Assembly: GCA_013365365.1 (NCBI GenBank)
Contig: JABVXU010000128.1
Span: 62,001-126,000, forward strand
Source: Cruorifilaria tuberocauda
Taxonomy: Eukaryota > Nematoda > Chromadorea > Rhabditida > Onchocercidae
DNA length: 64,000 nt
Reading direction: 5' to 3'
Below, one piece after another: positions 38,347-52,400 of this stretch. The notes beneath the pieces are model-generated. The model made no database searches. It saw only the letters and a list, made by a program, of their open reading frames with translations, and had not been told where the DNA came from. A program made the position numbers and the translations under genes. How positions within the stretch are numbered: the first letter of the stretch is position 1; each line of letters opens with the position of its first letter.

Positions 38347-39150
38347 ATAATCAGTAAATGCACAAATTGTACTGTATTGACAACTAAAAAATTAGTTAGT
38401 TCTTTTTAGTTTTACTGTAATTTTTGACAGATATGATTGATATGGTTGCATAACTGTTTCAAGTAATTCTGAGTCTGATATTGCAATCATTTCAAAAAAG
38501 AAATAAAATTCAAATATTAAATTATTCCTTACATTCCAGTCAAAAGTAAATTAAATAAATTCTAGTAAAAATGCAATAATTATCAATATTTGCACTAATT
38601 GCAACGGAAGCATTATCACATGATGTATGAATGAAAATATAATTGTAAAACAATAATTTCGAACCACACCGAGAATGAGAACGACGCTAAAAGTGATAAC
38701 TAAGTCAGAAAGGTTAATTTTAAGTTAATTTAAGTTAAGTTAAAGAAAGTTAATTTTCTTTACCGAGAAAATAAGAATCATCATACGATCATACGACAAA
38801 AAATCATCTATAATTTTGACTTTATACTTCTTTGTATTCTTTTCATGTTTTCCACCACTCAAAAACAGATATTGATATGTTAAATGATTATAAACCATGC
38901 ATTATAATTAGCTTTTATAATAAATAGCTTCGAACTATATTTGAAACAATCATACCAATCAAATATACAATTATATGAAAGAAAGGAAGAGTAGAGGAAA
39001 TGAAAAGAAGTGAATAAACAGTTCCATCATTGTGCTGTGATAACAGTGAACGGAAAAATGTGAAGAGACCTTTTTATGGAAAGAAAGCTGTACTTATTCC
39101 TCTTCGCTATCAATCATTAGTAAACTGCCGAAAAGATGGGTATCATTTTA

Positions 39151-40730
39151 TTGATAAGTTATTGGTCCTTTTTTGATAAGATTCTATCTTTTTGAAGAGC
39201 CATCAATTATATTAATAATCTTTTTATTACAATGATCTTTGCGCTTATCATTTCAAATAAAAATTACAAACATAAATTGCATACATTTACAGTTAATCAT
39301 AAATTCTTCAGTATTCATATCAATCAATTTCTTCACCGTAAAAAATGAAAAGGAAACAAGATCATCAGAATCGTAGCAATATAGCAAATCTATTGAATTA
39401 CAAAAATAATTATCATTTTTTTCTGCTAATCGATTATGCTAATTTAGCAAAAATGAAAAATAAGCTCATCTGGAAGCGAAAAATCATATGACTTTATTTT
39501 TATTAGAATTTTAATGAAAGATACCAATCAATGCGCAAATATTTGATTTAATGTAAAAAGAAAAAGATGCTTTCAGAATTCTGATAATACAATGATTTCA
39601 TATGATAGCTTCATATCATTTTGTTATATCAAGTTTCAGGTATTAAGGCAACTGAAATTTTTTGATGAAGTTGTTTTTGTCTTTTTGTTGTAATTGCAAA
39701 ATTTACCAGCAAGAGAATCTTCCATGTAATTTTGTACTTGCTGTTGCAAAATGACACACACACATGTACACACTCATGCACAATGCACGCTCACATCTAT
39801 GATCACTGAAAGTAGAAATGAAAGTTTTTTTGTCTTTGTATAGTGTCATCTTTCTCAATTGCTACAGTGAAGCAGTCTTCAGAAACTTGTTCACATAGAA
39901 ACTTGGCTTCTTTTTATAGCGCAATCGCTGTAAGGAAGAAATCTTCAGAATCCTGATAAACTGTCTTCTAATTTTTCCGGTCCCTCATGGATTTTTTTCC
40001 TTTGTCAATAGGAAAAAATCTTCAGAATCTTAATAATATAGTGTCCTAGTTTCTGCATCTTTCATGGTATCGCATGTCTCTAATTTTTGAGAGAGAAATA
40101 TTTCAGAATCCTAGCAATATATAACGAAATGCATTATTTAATGACTATATGGAAAAAAAAGAAAATAAACTAAAATTCATCCGTGAATTAATTAGAGCTT
40201 CAGATTCTGAACATGAAAATCGACAATAATATAAATAGATTGTTTGGGAAGGAGTGAAATGGTGAGAATTGATAAAGTTATTTTGTTTGTTTTTGATAAG
40301 ATTCTATCAATGAGATGACCTTCCATATGATCTTTGTTACATTTATCACTGCAGATGAGCATCGTAAAATACAAGTAAACAGATGCACTTACTCACTAAC
40401 TTTTACTTATCATAACATTGCTTTTTTAAGTTGTTCTCGAGAAGAGAGAAATTATTATTAGATTAAAAACAATGTCTAATGATTACATGATTTTATGGAA
40501 TGAAAGAAATAAAATCATTGCATACACTCAAGTAGTGAGTTCTGAAGAACTTTTAAGATAAAAATAAGCGATCTTATCAACAGATTGTAAAAAAAGCAAT
40601 GTGAACTTTTTGATAAAGTTATTACAGCCTTCTTTGATAAAATTTATTATTTTTATGACCCATCAATAAAGATAACCTCCATACTATCATTACAAATAAG
40701 CATTGTAAAACTGAAATGCATAGGTGCATA
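39151..40730. repeat. Three diverged copies of a ~120-bp dispersed repeat
   Basis: Copies begin near 39151, 40268 and 40607. Each has TTGATAA(A)GTTATT, about 15 bases later TTTGATAAGATT or a variant, then a CATCAAT- or GATGACC-like stretch, and ends in a segment with TTTACA or GTAAAA plus ATGCA. They differ by substitutions and small indels, so they are old. No terminal repeats or coding capacity were seen. Confidence 0.45.
39840..40130. repeat. Degenerate tandem repeat, period about 65-80 bp
   Basis: Four copies share a core like ATCTTCAGAATCCTGATAA, at about 39874, 39941, 40018 and 40099, separated by T/C-rich stretches containing CTTCTAATTTTT or similar. Spacing is 67, 77 and 81 bases. 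A related core occurs at about 39363 (CATCAGAATCGTAGCAATAT). Confidence 0.5.
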
Positions 40731-43700
40731 AAATCAGTTCTAACAAATATTTACAGCATTATCTTCTATATTTGCAGAAAAGAAAAGGAGAGGTCTTCAC
40801 AAATCATAACCAACCCAATAAAATATGAAATATAGCGAAGTTTATTCATTTTCTTTTATCAAGCTGATAAGATTCGAAATTAAAGTAATTGTTTGTATAA
40901 TAAAAGACAATTTTTTTTGCACATAGCAACATTCTAATAAGATAAAAACATCGTATGATTTAGTTGCCATTATCAACACAAAAAACACCGACTTATGGTG
41001 AAGAATGCTTTTAGAAAGAATGTTTTTAGAAACTACATCTAATCTTCAACCTTTTCTCTTTCAATTACTTCCTTCCTATATGACTAAAAATATTGAGTGA
41101 TTAATTTGTTTCTAAGTTTTACCTTTTCAATTTCATCTATCATATTATTTGTCATTAATGTTTGATTTTATGAAAGGCAATTGAGTTATTAGTTTTATTG
41201 ATGTTATCGAGATCTCTCAACAGTTATATTTTGAAGTATCAAATTAATGCAACGAATACAAATTGAAATATATTAAATTTTATTGATAAGTTAAAAAATA
41301 GATAAATATGAGCTAAAATGCACCAAATTTTGTTAAAATAATTAAAAACGGATAAATTTCAATGGTTTTATAGCATACAGCCAAAATCACTCTTAAATTT
41401 CAATTTCATCAGTCTGTACAGCATTGAATTGAACAATATTGCAGCAACATTAAATTTCAAAATACTGACGCTTACTTATAATAACCAAATTAACTTTGAG
41501 GAAGAACTTAAGATAATTAGCTGAATAAAACTTCACTATATAATCGCATTTCTCTTTTCCTATAACACTATCAGAGTTTGTCACACTTGTTTAGTAAACA
41601 AAAATAACTTGTATTCTAAAAAAAAGACAAGTATAATTTATTATTTTCTAATTCTCACATAAATTGGACATTCCAGCGGTAAGTAAAAAAAGTGACCTTT
41701 GAACTACACGTACACGAGCATCTTCGTTTTAGTTTTGGTATTTTATAATGTTACAAAACCACGCATTTTTTCGTTTTTGTTTTGACCGTTTTCTGAAATT
41801 ACCTTACCTTTCTTTTCATCGTAATGGATTTTATGACTGTTGCTCTAATCATTGATTCAGATAACAATTTTCAAACTCTCCAAAGGTAAAAGGAATAGCA
41901 ATATAATGTTAATTGTGATAAAACATCAAATATCACTGATTTCTTAAAACTTTCAGATGTTAACTCATAAAATGTATTTGTATTTGATGGTAATTTATTG
42001 AAAACTTAATGGAATAAATTTAATAAGCTAAAAAATATAGCAAAAATTATTTTTTTAGTTTTCAATTGCAATTATTCGAATGAATATGTATTGTTCACAT
42101 TAATTACGTTCTCAGACTTGGTCAAAAAGAAAATCCATCGAGAAAGATTCAATTTGAGAAAAATTGAATGTTGCATAAATTTAATCGTCGAAGTGATTGT
42201 TGGTTCTTCTTATATGTTTTAGTAATAAAAACTATGAGTTAGTTTAGCGTCTTTGCATTCGTTCTTTATTAGGTTCAGAATATGAGGGGAATTTCTGAAG
42301 AAACACAAAGCTGATTGGTTTTGTAAAAAAGAAGATTCAACGGGCAGTTTATCATCAGATAGTAAATTCTAGTAATTTAATTACTAATAATAAATCCTTC
42401 ATAACAAAGATGTTATTTCCTTTTAAGTAAAAAGTTTTCAAAATTTCAGTTATTGGAACTATTGAAACTACATATATCATTAATGTGGTGTCAAAAGTAT
42501 AGCTAGAAATCTAAATAGGTTTATTTTCTCTGAGTACGTTGCTTAATGTGTTGTGTGAAGGAATTGAAAAGTCGAGAGAAGCTTCTCGTTAATTTCTGTA
42601 CAACTAATAGCTCAACTAGAAATAGCAGATTAAAAAATAAACGAATAATGAAATGGACTTTGAATCTGTTGCGAAAGTACCACTTGGATTAGTCAGAATA
42701 TACAATAACGCTACTATTATCAGGGGTTATCATGGTATTCGGTTCAGTAGAATAAAATAAATTAATGATAAAACAATATGGACAAATCGCTTCTTTATGG
42801 GATTATCACACTTTCATCTCCGTATTTTAAACAGTTTTTTTCCTGACATAAAGTGAATATCGGAGGTCGTGCAAAATGTTGAGAAGTTTAAGGGCTTTGT
42901 TAAGGATACTGTATAGTGACTTCCGAATTTCCGTAAAATGATAACTCTTCAATTATACCGGAATATTAATATATGATTTCAATAAAACTCTTTCGAGAAA
43001 CATTGGACGACAAACAAAGCACAGTGTAATTTCAGGTTATTATTTTTCATTTATAGTAATCAATTGTTACAAAAAGGCATACTAATTTAATATTATTCAG
43101 AATGACGAATCTAAGAATTAAGGATGGAGAGGAGGTATGTTATAAAACAGTGGAAAAATCTTGATCATGAAATTCGTTGTGACCGTACAGTTAGAGTAAT
43201 CGTTAAGCAACAAATGAATTTTTTGCCTTTAACAAGCACTATTTGACTTTTAGGTCAGATACCGACAACCATACAAAAATTAGAGATCATCAAAGGATTC
43301 CAATGAAAGAAATTCTAAAAGTAGATCGAAATTACCGGAATGTAACATAATTCATCTTATTGTTCTAATATATTTTTTAAGAACATAATATTGACAAATT
43401 ATTTCAAAAATATAAACAATAGAAAAAGATGGCAAAAATAATGTCCACGTTATGATGCTTGTTGAAAGTATTGAATTTGTATTGATAAGATTTAAATATA
43501 CTTTGAAGTTTAATATATCAAGAATCAAAACTTCTTTCATACATACATTTGTATGGCACATTTATTTGCACGATTCGTCATCGCACTTTTTAGCACCAAT
43601 AAAAAAGAGCGAAAATTTGAATATGTAGTTTCGGCAAATATAATAATACTATAATATGGCTAAAGCAAAATTCTCCTCTCAAGCTCAGATATTCAACTAT

Positions 43701-44958
43701 CTGCATTGAAGCGGAAAGATTTGATCCATTAGAGATGGGCAGTACTCTAAGCAACTTCATAATTATTACTAAAAGTATCTTTTCACATTTAAATGATATA
43801 ACAAGAGTAGATTTTCCATGAAAGATTTCTATTGAAATACACCAGATGTCAGTTGTTGAAAGATGCGATTAATTGTATGCTGAAATGTTAGAGATCAATA
43901 AGCTGAACGGAAGATAATAATATCAAGAAAGATAACAGTTTCAAGGAACAAATAATAGGAAAAGTCATCATTGAGTGTATAAAAAGAGATTTGAAAGAAG
44001 ATATAATTCGCCATCACCAGCAACATCAGCAATCGATTAACCAATAACAGTTTTAAAATCAGGGACAGAATTCAATTTCTACTCAATTTCGAAGATAATT
44101 CGGTATTGGACAGCTCGATTCTACGAATAATAGCCAGAAAATGGGAAAGTAACAAGACAACGAGCATGATACGAATGCCACTAGCGGAGTTACAAGGAGT
44201 TAGGAGTTTTATCGGAGTTCCATATTCACGCTCGCCAACGTCATAAGACTTTTCCAGTATCAAAAACGACTAGAATTTTCTTAATTATAACCTGTAAAAT
44301 CTGGTATTGTATCTCTAAATAGAGATATTATCATATTGTTTCTGCTCTTCAATATAAATAATTCTTCACATATTTCCAAAAAATATAGTGAACCACAAAT
44401 AATATATTTAACATAATTAGTGCTATCGCCCAGTGATTTAATCTGTTATAATCTTCAACTATTATTTATATAGGCAGCTTCTGATGACCGTCACGTAACT
44501 GCACTTTTCGGGTAAAAGCAAATTTATAAATCTTACCCGCTAAAGCAAATCGATTAACAATTATGAATAAAAGATGGGGCCGAAGGCTGAAGCAACAAGA
44601 TATTACGATACTTTTCATTGAACGCATATATGCATGATAATGCAACAGCAGTGAAATAGACAAAGTATAAGACATTCAAAAATTAAACAGCTCATAGGTA
44701 CTGCGTTCAGTATATTACTCAGTAGTGCCTAACATGCACACGAAAAAGCGAAATGGAAATAAGCAAAATATTTGCAACCCGCTGACCAGATATTCAAAGA
44801 TGTCAACATCTTTGTACATCGTGCACATCTAAATCTATCAGCCACGGAAAAAGACACTCAAAACTGCAAAACTTTTAATAATCTCACTGAAATTCAAAAG
44901 TCTTACTATAAAAGTAAATGAAATTGAAAAAACTTGGAAGAAAAGAAAACTTATGACT

Positions 44959-45027
44959 AGTATCATAAGTGAGGACTCAAGACAAGTACCATAAGTGAGA
45001 ACTCCAAGACAAGTACCATAAGTGAGA
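44959..45027. repeat. Short tandem repeat, 26-27 bp unit
   Basis: Two and a half units: 44959-44984, 44985-45011 and a partial unit 45012-45027. The shared core is CATAAGTGAG followed by ACTC and AAGACA. The second and third units are nearly identical, indicating recent duplication. Confidence 0.75.
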
Positions 45028-46396
45028 GAACTGTATTAAAATACAAAATCACAGATTAATATTTAAAATACATGAATATGGAATTTCTTTGGGCATAAAT
45101 ACAATAATTCCCTTCTGCCTTCTTCATGTTTCTGAATGATCGCTTAGTTGACGACATCTGTGCAGCAGGGCGAAAGATACATGATCAAAATAAAATTGCT
45201 GAAATTCTCACTAAAGGCTGAGTTGAATTTTTCGCAGACAATAAAGCTTATGGAATAATTAAAAGATTCAGCAAATATCGAACAAGGTAGAAAAACAAAT
45301 AAAACAATTATTTTTCAACCCGAGCACCACAAAAATCAAGATGTATTATTAAAGACTATTCCGGAAAAGCTAAGCTGACAAAGTGTTGGACAAATGCATA
45401 AGAGCTGCGAAAATTTAAGTGTTGCGAATTACAGAGACATATATACATATACCTCCTAATATTATAGATTTTTCGTTAGGAATTTCTATTTATTGAAAAA
45501 GCTTAACAGAATTAAAAGTTTTATCTCCATGATGGTTCAAATTTCAGAAAAAAATATATGGAGATAAGTGTTCGGCTAATAAAACTCATGTCGTAGCAAA
45601 TCTTACGGACAAGGGAAACGATTTAAGATATTAAATTTTTACACATTTCACTGTATTGTAAATCACATATAATCTAAAATATTGGAAAGTCTTTTAAGAC
45701 CATAGAGATAAACAGATCTTCACTGAAAAAACAATACTAAATACTAGAAAATCAGTCCATGCGCGTCAGGAACAAGAAAAGAATAGACAATACCCTGAAA
45801 ACGGAGCTCTGAAACTACATACTATATAATAATATACAAAATAATCATATTATGCAATACAGAACGTTCGCGAGACTTATCAGGACTGGCATATCTAAGG
45901 CAAAATAAGAATGAAGCACAGAAAATGCTCGAACATAATTATATATCCTAATCTAGTGTTGTGTTCCTTGTCCTTAAACTTTTTCCATCTAAATATACTA
46001 CAAATTAGTATTTCCTAGAAGAGCAGTACAGTCATCTGATCAGTGAGATATTAAAATGATTTTAAAAATGAGATTTTATATGAAATACTGTGAAATCATC
46101 CAAACAGATTAGTAATTAAGGAGCGAAAACTTGAAACCAATTTCTGTAAATGATGCGATATAGGTGAGAAGTAAAAAGATGTTGAAAAAGTGGACAACTT
46201 TATAGCCACTAACTGAATAATCAGAAAGTTGGGCCACACACATAAATTTTTGATGATAGAAATGAAAAGTCATTAGTCATTAGCTTATCACTCTCTTTTG
46301 TATTCTTTTAATAAATCTAATAGGGAATCTGAGATATTATACTGCTTCGAGACATATAGTTTTTGACAATAATAGGAAAACAAGGAGACATCAACA

Positions 46397-49392
46397 TTAT
46401 GAATTTACATTGTGAGCACTGAGACTTTCATGAATGCGTACTGCATCAGTGAACTTAAGAGGTCTCGACTTATCGACCACTTGTCCACCATTCTCGACAA
46501 ATCGAAAACCACAAGCAGGATCTGCATCAACGTTGGCAAATACATTTTTCGAACGAATCATTTCGAAGTCACTTAGGGCAGCTGGTGGAACTAATTCCTT
46601 GTCATTAAGGGACACTGGGGACGTTATATTATCATTCGTGCTGCATTGCGTAGTAATCTTACTGTGAGCTGAACGCATCGATTCTTCCACAGCTGCCTGA
46701 AATTATCGCTCGGTTTAACAGAAAAATGTAACAGCTACGTAGATGTTTATACAGCAATACGACACAGAAATTAAAAAAATTCATTTAATAATATTTCAAT
46801 AATATTATTATATAATCTTTGAAATACTGCCAGAAATCTCTTGGTGATTAGATAATCTCCATATATATAATGTTTGAATGTTATATAATGTTGGTATGGA
46901 TCAAAAGTGAAATGCATGCGCAAACAAAATCCATACGAATACTTCAATAAGTCGAAGAAAGTTTTCTGTTAAAATTGCCTCGAACCAGATAAAACTGTAA
47001 AGTAGACGAAAGAATGTTATTATACTTACATGATATATAGCGCTTTGCCGACGCAAACTTTTATTATCGTGCTCGTCAAATAAATTACATTTCGATCCTT
47101 TCTCCGGAAAATCTTTGTGAAATGAATGGCCTATCGAAACTGCAGTGCCAACAGATTGGTCATCTTCTGGTACTTGCCGCATCTGAAAATTTCACATATT
47201 ATTAATAACAAAAATGATAAAGTCATCAAATGAAATAATATACTGTTGAATAAATATTAACAAATAATGAATAATAATAACATACTCTGATAAGTCCGCC
47301 TCCTTTGGAAAAAGAGTTTTTATCAGGAACGTACAGCACAGATGGCATTCCATCTTTAAAACCTTTTTCGCCTTTTCGGCTTTTCTTTGCTAACACAGTC
47401 TCAAAGCTGAAAATCCCCTCATGAAATCGTCTTGACAAATGGAAAATAAAAAGAGAAGTTCAGATACAATAAATAACGCTTTGTGCTAATATTATCTGTA
47501 CAACCCAATCTTATTACTTAAAAACGCTAGGAAATAGCACCATTATGCATATGCATATAAACTCGAAATAAATTTCATTATTTCTAGACATTCAGTTACA
47601 TTTTAGCGTTGAAAAAACACATACGAAGGGTATTGACTTGCACATAGAGTACGGCGAATATTGCCCCAACAACCAATTGTAAATGGATTGTATCCTGATC
47701 GAAATTTCCCCGTTACCTAAACGTATTCCATGAATACAATAACTGGACATGAAATTTATAAAATGTGAAACAAAGTATGTGCGCGTATGCTGATACCTGT
47801 TCATTGGTTGTGCGGCCACGAACAACTAAAACAACATGGAAACCGGTTAAACCAACAACAGGTACCGCCAATAACACACAAAGTGCCATTAGAACAATTG
47901 AGCACATATTCGGTCTTGTTAGCAAATCTGTCCTGCAACAAATATCTAGAAAAGATATGTAACACTATCCATACAATTTCCAAGTTCCTCACAAGAATGG
48001 ATTATCAATGCTTAACTCCTGGATAAAGAAAAAGCCATAAGAAGAAAGTGTATTTTGAAATAATCGTGGAACGGACCTGTTCAAAACTGTGTAACTCAGC
48101 GCCAACGAGAAAACACAAATCATATGCAGACTAAGAAAAAATAAAAATAAGAAGAAATAACGATAGTTCCGTCGACCAACGCAGTTGTGTACCCACGGAC
48201 AATGATGATCGAAAGCATCTATGCATCTGAAAATAGGATACAACTGTTTCAATACCAAATATACATTCTTTGATATAGACTTCATAGAATACTACAGAAG
48301 AGAAAACATTTAATGATAACTATCTAAAGTTCGTTGTTTCTTCAGTATTTTTTGTATCTATTCTTTTTTTGGGAAGAGATTACTGATAAAGCAGTGGCTC
48401 ATATGATTTCGCTGATAAAATGGAATTTTTTGAAAGGAACTATTCTGTTTTATTAAGTGAATTAAACGTTAATATCAAACATGTTTGATCCTATTTTGTT
48501 TGATCCCATTTTCTCCGAAATGTTATGAATTTTAAGCAAGAATGTAGCTATAAAAGAAGTTTAAGCAATCAAATGACTAATCTCTAACTTTGAAAAAAAG
48601 GCGTAAACTAGCATCACAGCAACATAATATGAAAATAAGTTTTATTTAAAGAAAGAATGAATATGAAAGAAATAAAAAAGCCAACTTGCCGATTGCAGAC
48701 GGAGCAGTGTGATGCTCTCGGTGGTCGATAGAATTTACATGTAACACACCATTTCATACGGACCGTGATACCGTTGATTTCCACGTTTTTATAAAGTGGT
48801 GAACGAAAGTCGTCCAACTGCGTTTCTTCCGCAGCACTTGCTAGAGCAATAGATCATTTTTCAATAACACATTTCATAAGTAACCTAACTGTAGACATTT
48901 TGAAAATATTGAAAAAATTTTACATAGATTACAAACTATCATCAAATTATCATGTTAATATATCTATAAGAGTCCAGCATGATTGTGGATCAGATACCCA
49001 CTATCAAATCACTCTCTATATTTCCTAACTCTTTTATCCAATAAAAACCTTCTTTGAATTAGACAGAATACAAGAAAATAAAAAAAAATTCATGAACCAT
49101 TTTATTTCATTTTTTACTTGTGTATATTAGATTGTTCATTAATTTTAATGAAGAACTCACCGACAGGATGAACTCCAGGATCCATAGTGGTTGCCATAAA
49201 TAGATTAGACATAACGAAGAGAAACAAAATAGCATCGAGAGCACACATAATATAGCCCCATGCCGAGAATTGTAAGATAATTGCCGGTGCAAGTAGATAG
49301 AAAAAGCATCCCGTACAAACAATTATTAAAGACCAAGCTACTGTTGCAGGCAATGCCTGCGATATATTTTTGCATACCTTCCGTAATGACAT
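46397..49392 (-). CDS. ZDHHC5/8-type palmitoyltransferase
   Basis: Protein S-acyltransferase that adds palmitate to cysteines of membrane proteins, itself a four-pass membrane protein. Exons, 5' to 3': 49161-49392, 48690-48840, 48077-48226, 47797-47932, 47619-47716, 47286-47406, 47030-47182, 46397-46696, giving 446 aa. Two N-terminal membrane segments end in [14 protein letters not shown]. The cysteine-rich domain starts at [11 protein letters not shown] and includes [18 protein letters not shown]. The catalytic motif is DHHC at 134-137 within [11 protein letters not shown], and [10 protein letters not shown] begins the third membrane segment. [19 protein letters not shown] carries the TTxE motif (219-222), and [13 protein letters not shown] follows. 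These blocks match ZDHHC5/ZDHHC8 closely; C. elegans dhhc-8 is the likely counterpart. The tail is polar and shorter than in vertebrates, ending in HNVNS without an obvious PDZ ligand. Intron 2 has a GC donor. Confidence 0.93.
48227..48689 (-). other. GC-AG intron in the palmitoyltransferase gene
   Basis: The conserved CSVCNRC-DAFDHHC region is only continuous if exon 2 ends AATCG and the intron starts GCAAGT, the classic GC-donor consensus. The GT three bases further in leaves the wrong phase. The acceptor is TTTTCAG at 48227-48233. Confidence 0.85.
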
Positions 49393-49425
49393 AATCTTTT
49401 TCGATATCGATTACGCTGCCAAATA

Positions 49426-49432
49426 CTGAAAC
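49426..49432 (-). promoter_or_regulatory. Spliced-leader acceptor for the palmitoyltransferase
   Basis: On the minus strand GTTTTTGTTTCAG ends 33 bases before the ATG at 49392. It has a strong pyrimidine tract and no upstream coding exon, which fits trans-splicing. Confidence 0.55.
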
Positions 49433-52400
49433 AAAAACTTTACAACTTAATAAACACTGCACTTTTGCAAAAGCTAAACAATCATTGCAGATCTTGAGGT
49501 AATCTGAACACAGCAAGATTATCTATCGCAGCATTGTTTTTAAAATTAAAAAATTATAAATTCATACGTCATTCTGGTACCCGGACCTGCAGTTTCCCAA
49601 TTATAAAAGGAAAAGGTTTCACAGAATCATGATGATAAGAATAAAAACATAGATGAATATCACTAATCTTTTATAGCGATAAATAACTTCCTTGATGAAA
49701 TTAAGTGACCAATCAGATCATAAGTAAATTGAAAAGAAATCTCAATTTACTGATATATTGATTTACTTACTGCTGAATCCATACCATTCGTTCTCAGCGG
49801 AATTTATTACCTTCAATATCATAGAACTACAGCCGTAGAACTGATATGCCATTTATCCTTTAACAGCATACCTGTAGTTAACAAACAAGCTAATAAACAA
49901 TACATATCCTCCACCCTCCACGACTCACATGCTTCACATCCTGTCGTGAGTCCACTTCGTCCATTGCACTAAAAGATAGATCTGTAAAAAATGAACCGGT
50001 AATATTTATCTAAAAGTGAGTGAAAGACACACTGCAAATTTTTTCGCATGTATGCAAAGAGAATATTAAACTAGTTTAGATAAGAAGTTTGAGGAATCGA
50101 GATCCCGGTATATCACGATAGGTTCCAGCAGATCCAAAATACTTTTTTAAGTCCGCCGACGCAGACAAGACAGTATAAGTGACCCGGACAACAAAAATAC
50201 CGACCAATCACCGAAATGTTGCTATTGATAGCAGAAAAAGATTTCGAGAATATCTGTGACAGCAGCAGCTTCATTTTTGTTGTTGTTAAAAATACGTAAA
50301 CCTAAGAATTCGATGTTCTCATAGATCTGAAGAATGGAAAGTGATACCTAGAGCTTGATGATGTTATGCAAAGCAGTACATGTTTATACGAATAACCGGT
50401 ATTTCATACCATCCAAAGCATTACTTTGAGGAAAGAAACCTACTGATACGATACGATAGATTCTCTGAAAAGAAACAAATATGGCAATAGATGTATTATA
50501 CCAATGTTGGAAGGAATTTCATTAATGATATATTCTCATCGTAGTGACTTCTCGATTTGTTCCAATTTCTATGCTCCAACCGAATTCATCATTGAAATGA
50601 CGAGATAATTAAGAAAAAAGAATTCCTCTTGCTATTTCACCAGTCTTAATCTTGACTTCATCTTTCCCAGATAACAAGTTGCACACGTTAAACTTGAGAA
50701 TATGCAAAGTTATGCTATTTGGAATTTATATTTCTGAAGATGTGGTAATCAGGGTTACGACCCTGGTATGTATCTGATCTAATTCCTCTAGTTTTCATTA
50801 ACCAGAATCAGAGGAGAAAGGAAGGAATGAAATCATTTTTTCCTTCAAATCTAATTTGCTTTCACTTCCATTGAAATTCATCCTTCAAAATCATTGCCCA
50901 TAGCTCTCTGAAAGTTCTTTAGTTTGTATCATTTTATGGAGAAATGAAAATTCAACCAAAATGTTTGTTGAAATCATTTTCTTCCCTTTTCTCCTTTATC
51001 TTTCTCACGGTTTCATTTTTACTTTCTCGACGTGATATTTTCCGCGTTATGCCACATGGACATAAATTTTTCTAGGCTTAAATTTGATTCTAATCTAAAT
51101 TTAACTTTGAACTCATCCAGGAAACTGTAAATGCTATTTTGTCATAATTGAGGAAAAAGATTAAAAGATAAAGGAAAGAAATGGTATCAGTACTTTTTCG
51201 TATATCCAAACTGATTATCTTTCAAACTTCAGGCATATGTGCATTCTTTTACATGAGTGCAATGAGTGCTTCTTTTGGATTGTATTCAGATACTATCACA
51301 TAGAAACGCGTTTTTTCTTCTGCTATCTCACTTCTTGCTTTGGCATTGAATTTCGAAGATTTCTTTCATTATTCCCATTCAATTCATCCTTTTTCAAACC
51401 GGTTTCAAATGCATATTTTCAATTTATTATCTCTCCAAACTTTTATTAATAAATTTAGTAATTTAAAAGTTGTCAAAAAGCAAATAAAAAATTAGGATAC
51501 TGAACTCAAAAAGGCTTCAAATTAGCATTGATATGCTGCTGTCATTTGGAGGAATATATCACCATTTCTAAAAGCAATTTATTAAAAAGATGCATTATCA
51601 GTTTGTCGTCAAACCTGTTCAATTTCCAATTTGACAACTCTCCATTTGCTTCCCAGTTTAGATGGTGATTATATGACGCAATGCCTCCTCGGGTAGTTCG
51701 ATTTTCTTAAATAATCATTGATCCATATCGACCATTATTTTCTCTTTCATTTGTACAAGGAATTTTAATTACCTATACTACTGTGATAATCAATGAAAGC
51801 CTTAGAAGTTAACACTTTTATGAACTTTTGAATCACAAAGCTAGAATTGAAGTATTTAAAGTATAGTGCAATCGAAAAAAAAAATTTTCAAGATCACGCA
51901 CTAATAGTGTAATTATATCGTTTGTATATTGAAAGCAAAAACAAACCTCAAATGTGAGATATTAAGTAAGGGATAACTCTGTGATAACTTAAAGGTTATA
52001 AAAGTAAGAAGATAGTTTCGTAATGTTTTGAAATGTCACTTTTTTCGACCTATTAAAAAATCTTACTTGAAATTTCAACATTTAAATTTGAAAGAAACAC
52101 AGGAACAAATTTGGCTAATACGATTGTTGTGCTTTTGCAAATTATAAAAAGTTGTTGTTTCTTCTTGTGAAATAAATAATCATTTGCAATGACATGTCAC
52201 TTCAGAATTGAAATTATTTTTCTCCATTAATTCATTTTCATTTCAGTGTGCATATCTATACATTAATTTAATTATAATGTTGCCTTCAAATATCAAGAAA
52301 GGACCTTTTGAAAGGTGAAAATTAACGGCGAATGTCGAAGGTCAGATGAAAAAATAGTTGGTATTAGAAGGGAATGTTGCTGTTTAAAGTATATTCCATT

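Larger units (their letters stand above)
38314..46396. other. Gene-poor intergenic region
   Basis: 8.1 kb between the A-PCP-R start and the palmitoyltransferase stop, both on the minus strand. Very AT-rich. Short open stretches on both strands show no domain, partner exons or codon-like pattern. Degenerate repeats occur at 39151-40730 and 44959-45027 and are listed separately. I found no transposase or reverse transcriptase motif. Confidence 0.5.

Noticed and set aside
44700..46390. A-rich stretch suspected of being a decayed retroelement
   Set aside because: No reverse transcriptase, integrase or transposase motif and no long terminal repeats could be found on either strand.
47765..48026. 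Overlapping plus-strand open frames
   Set aside because: They lie antisense to palmitoyltransferase exon 4, which encodes the conserved TTNE motif on the minus strand.
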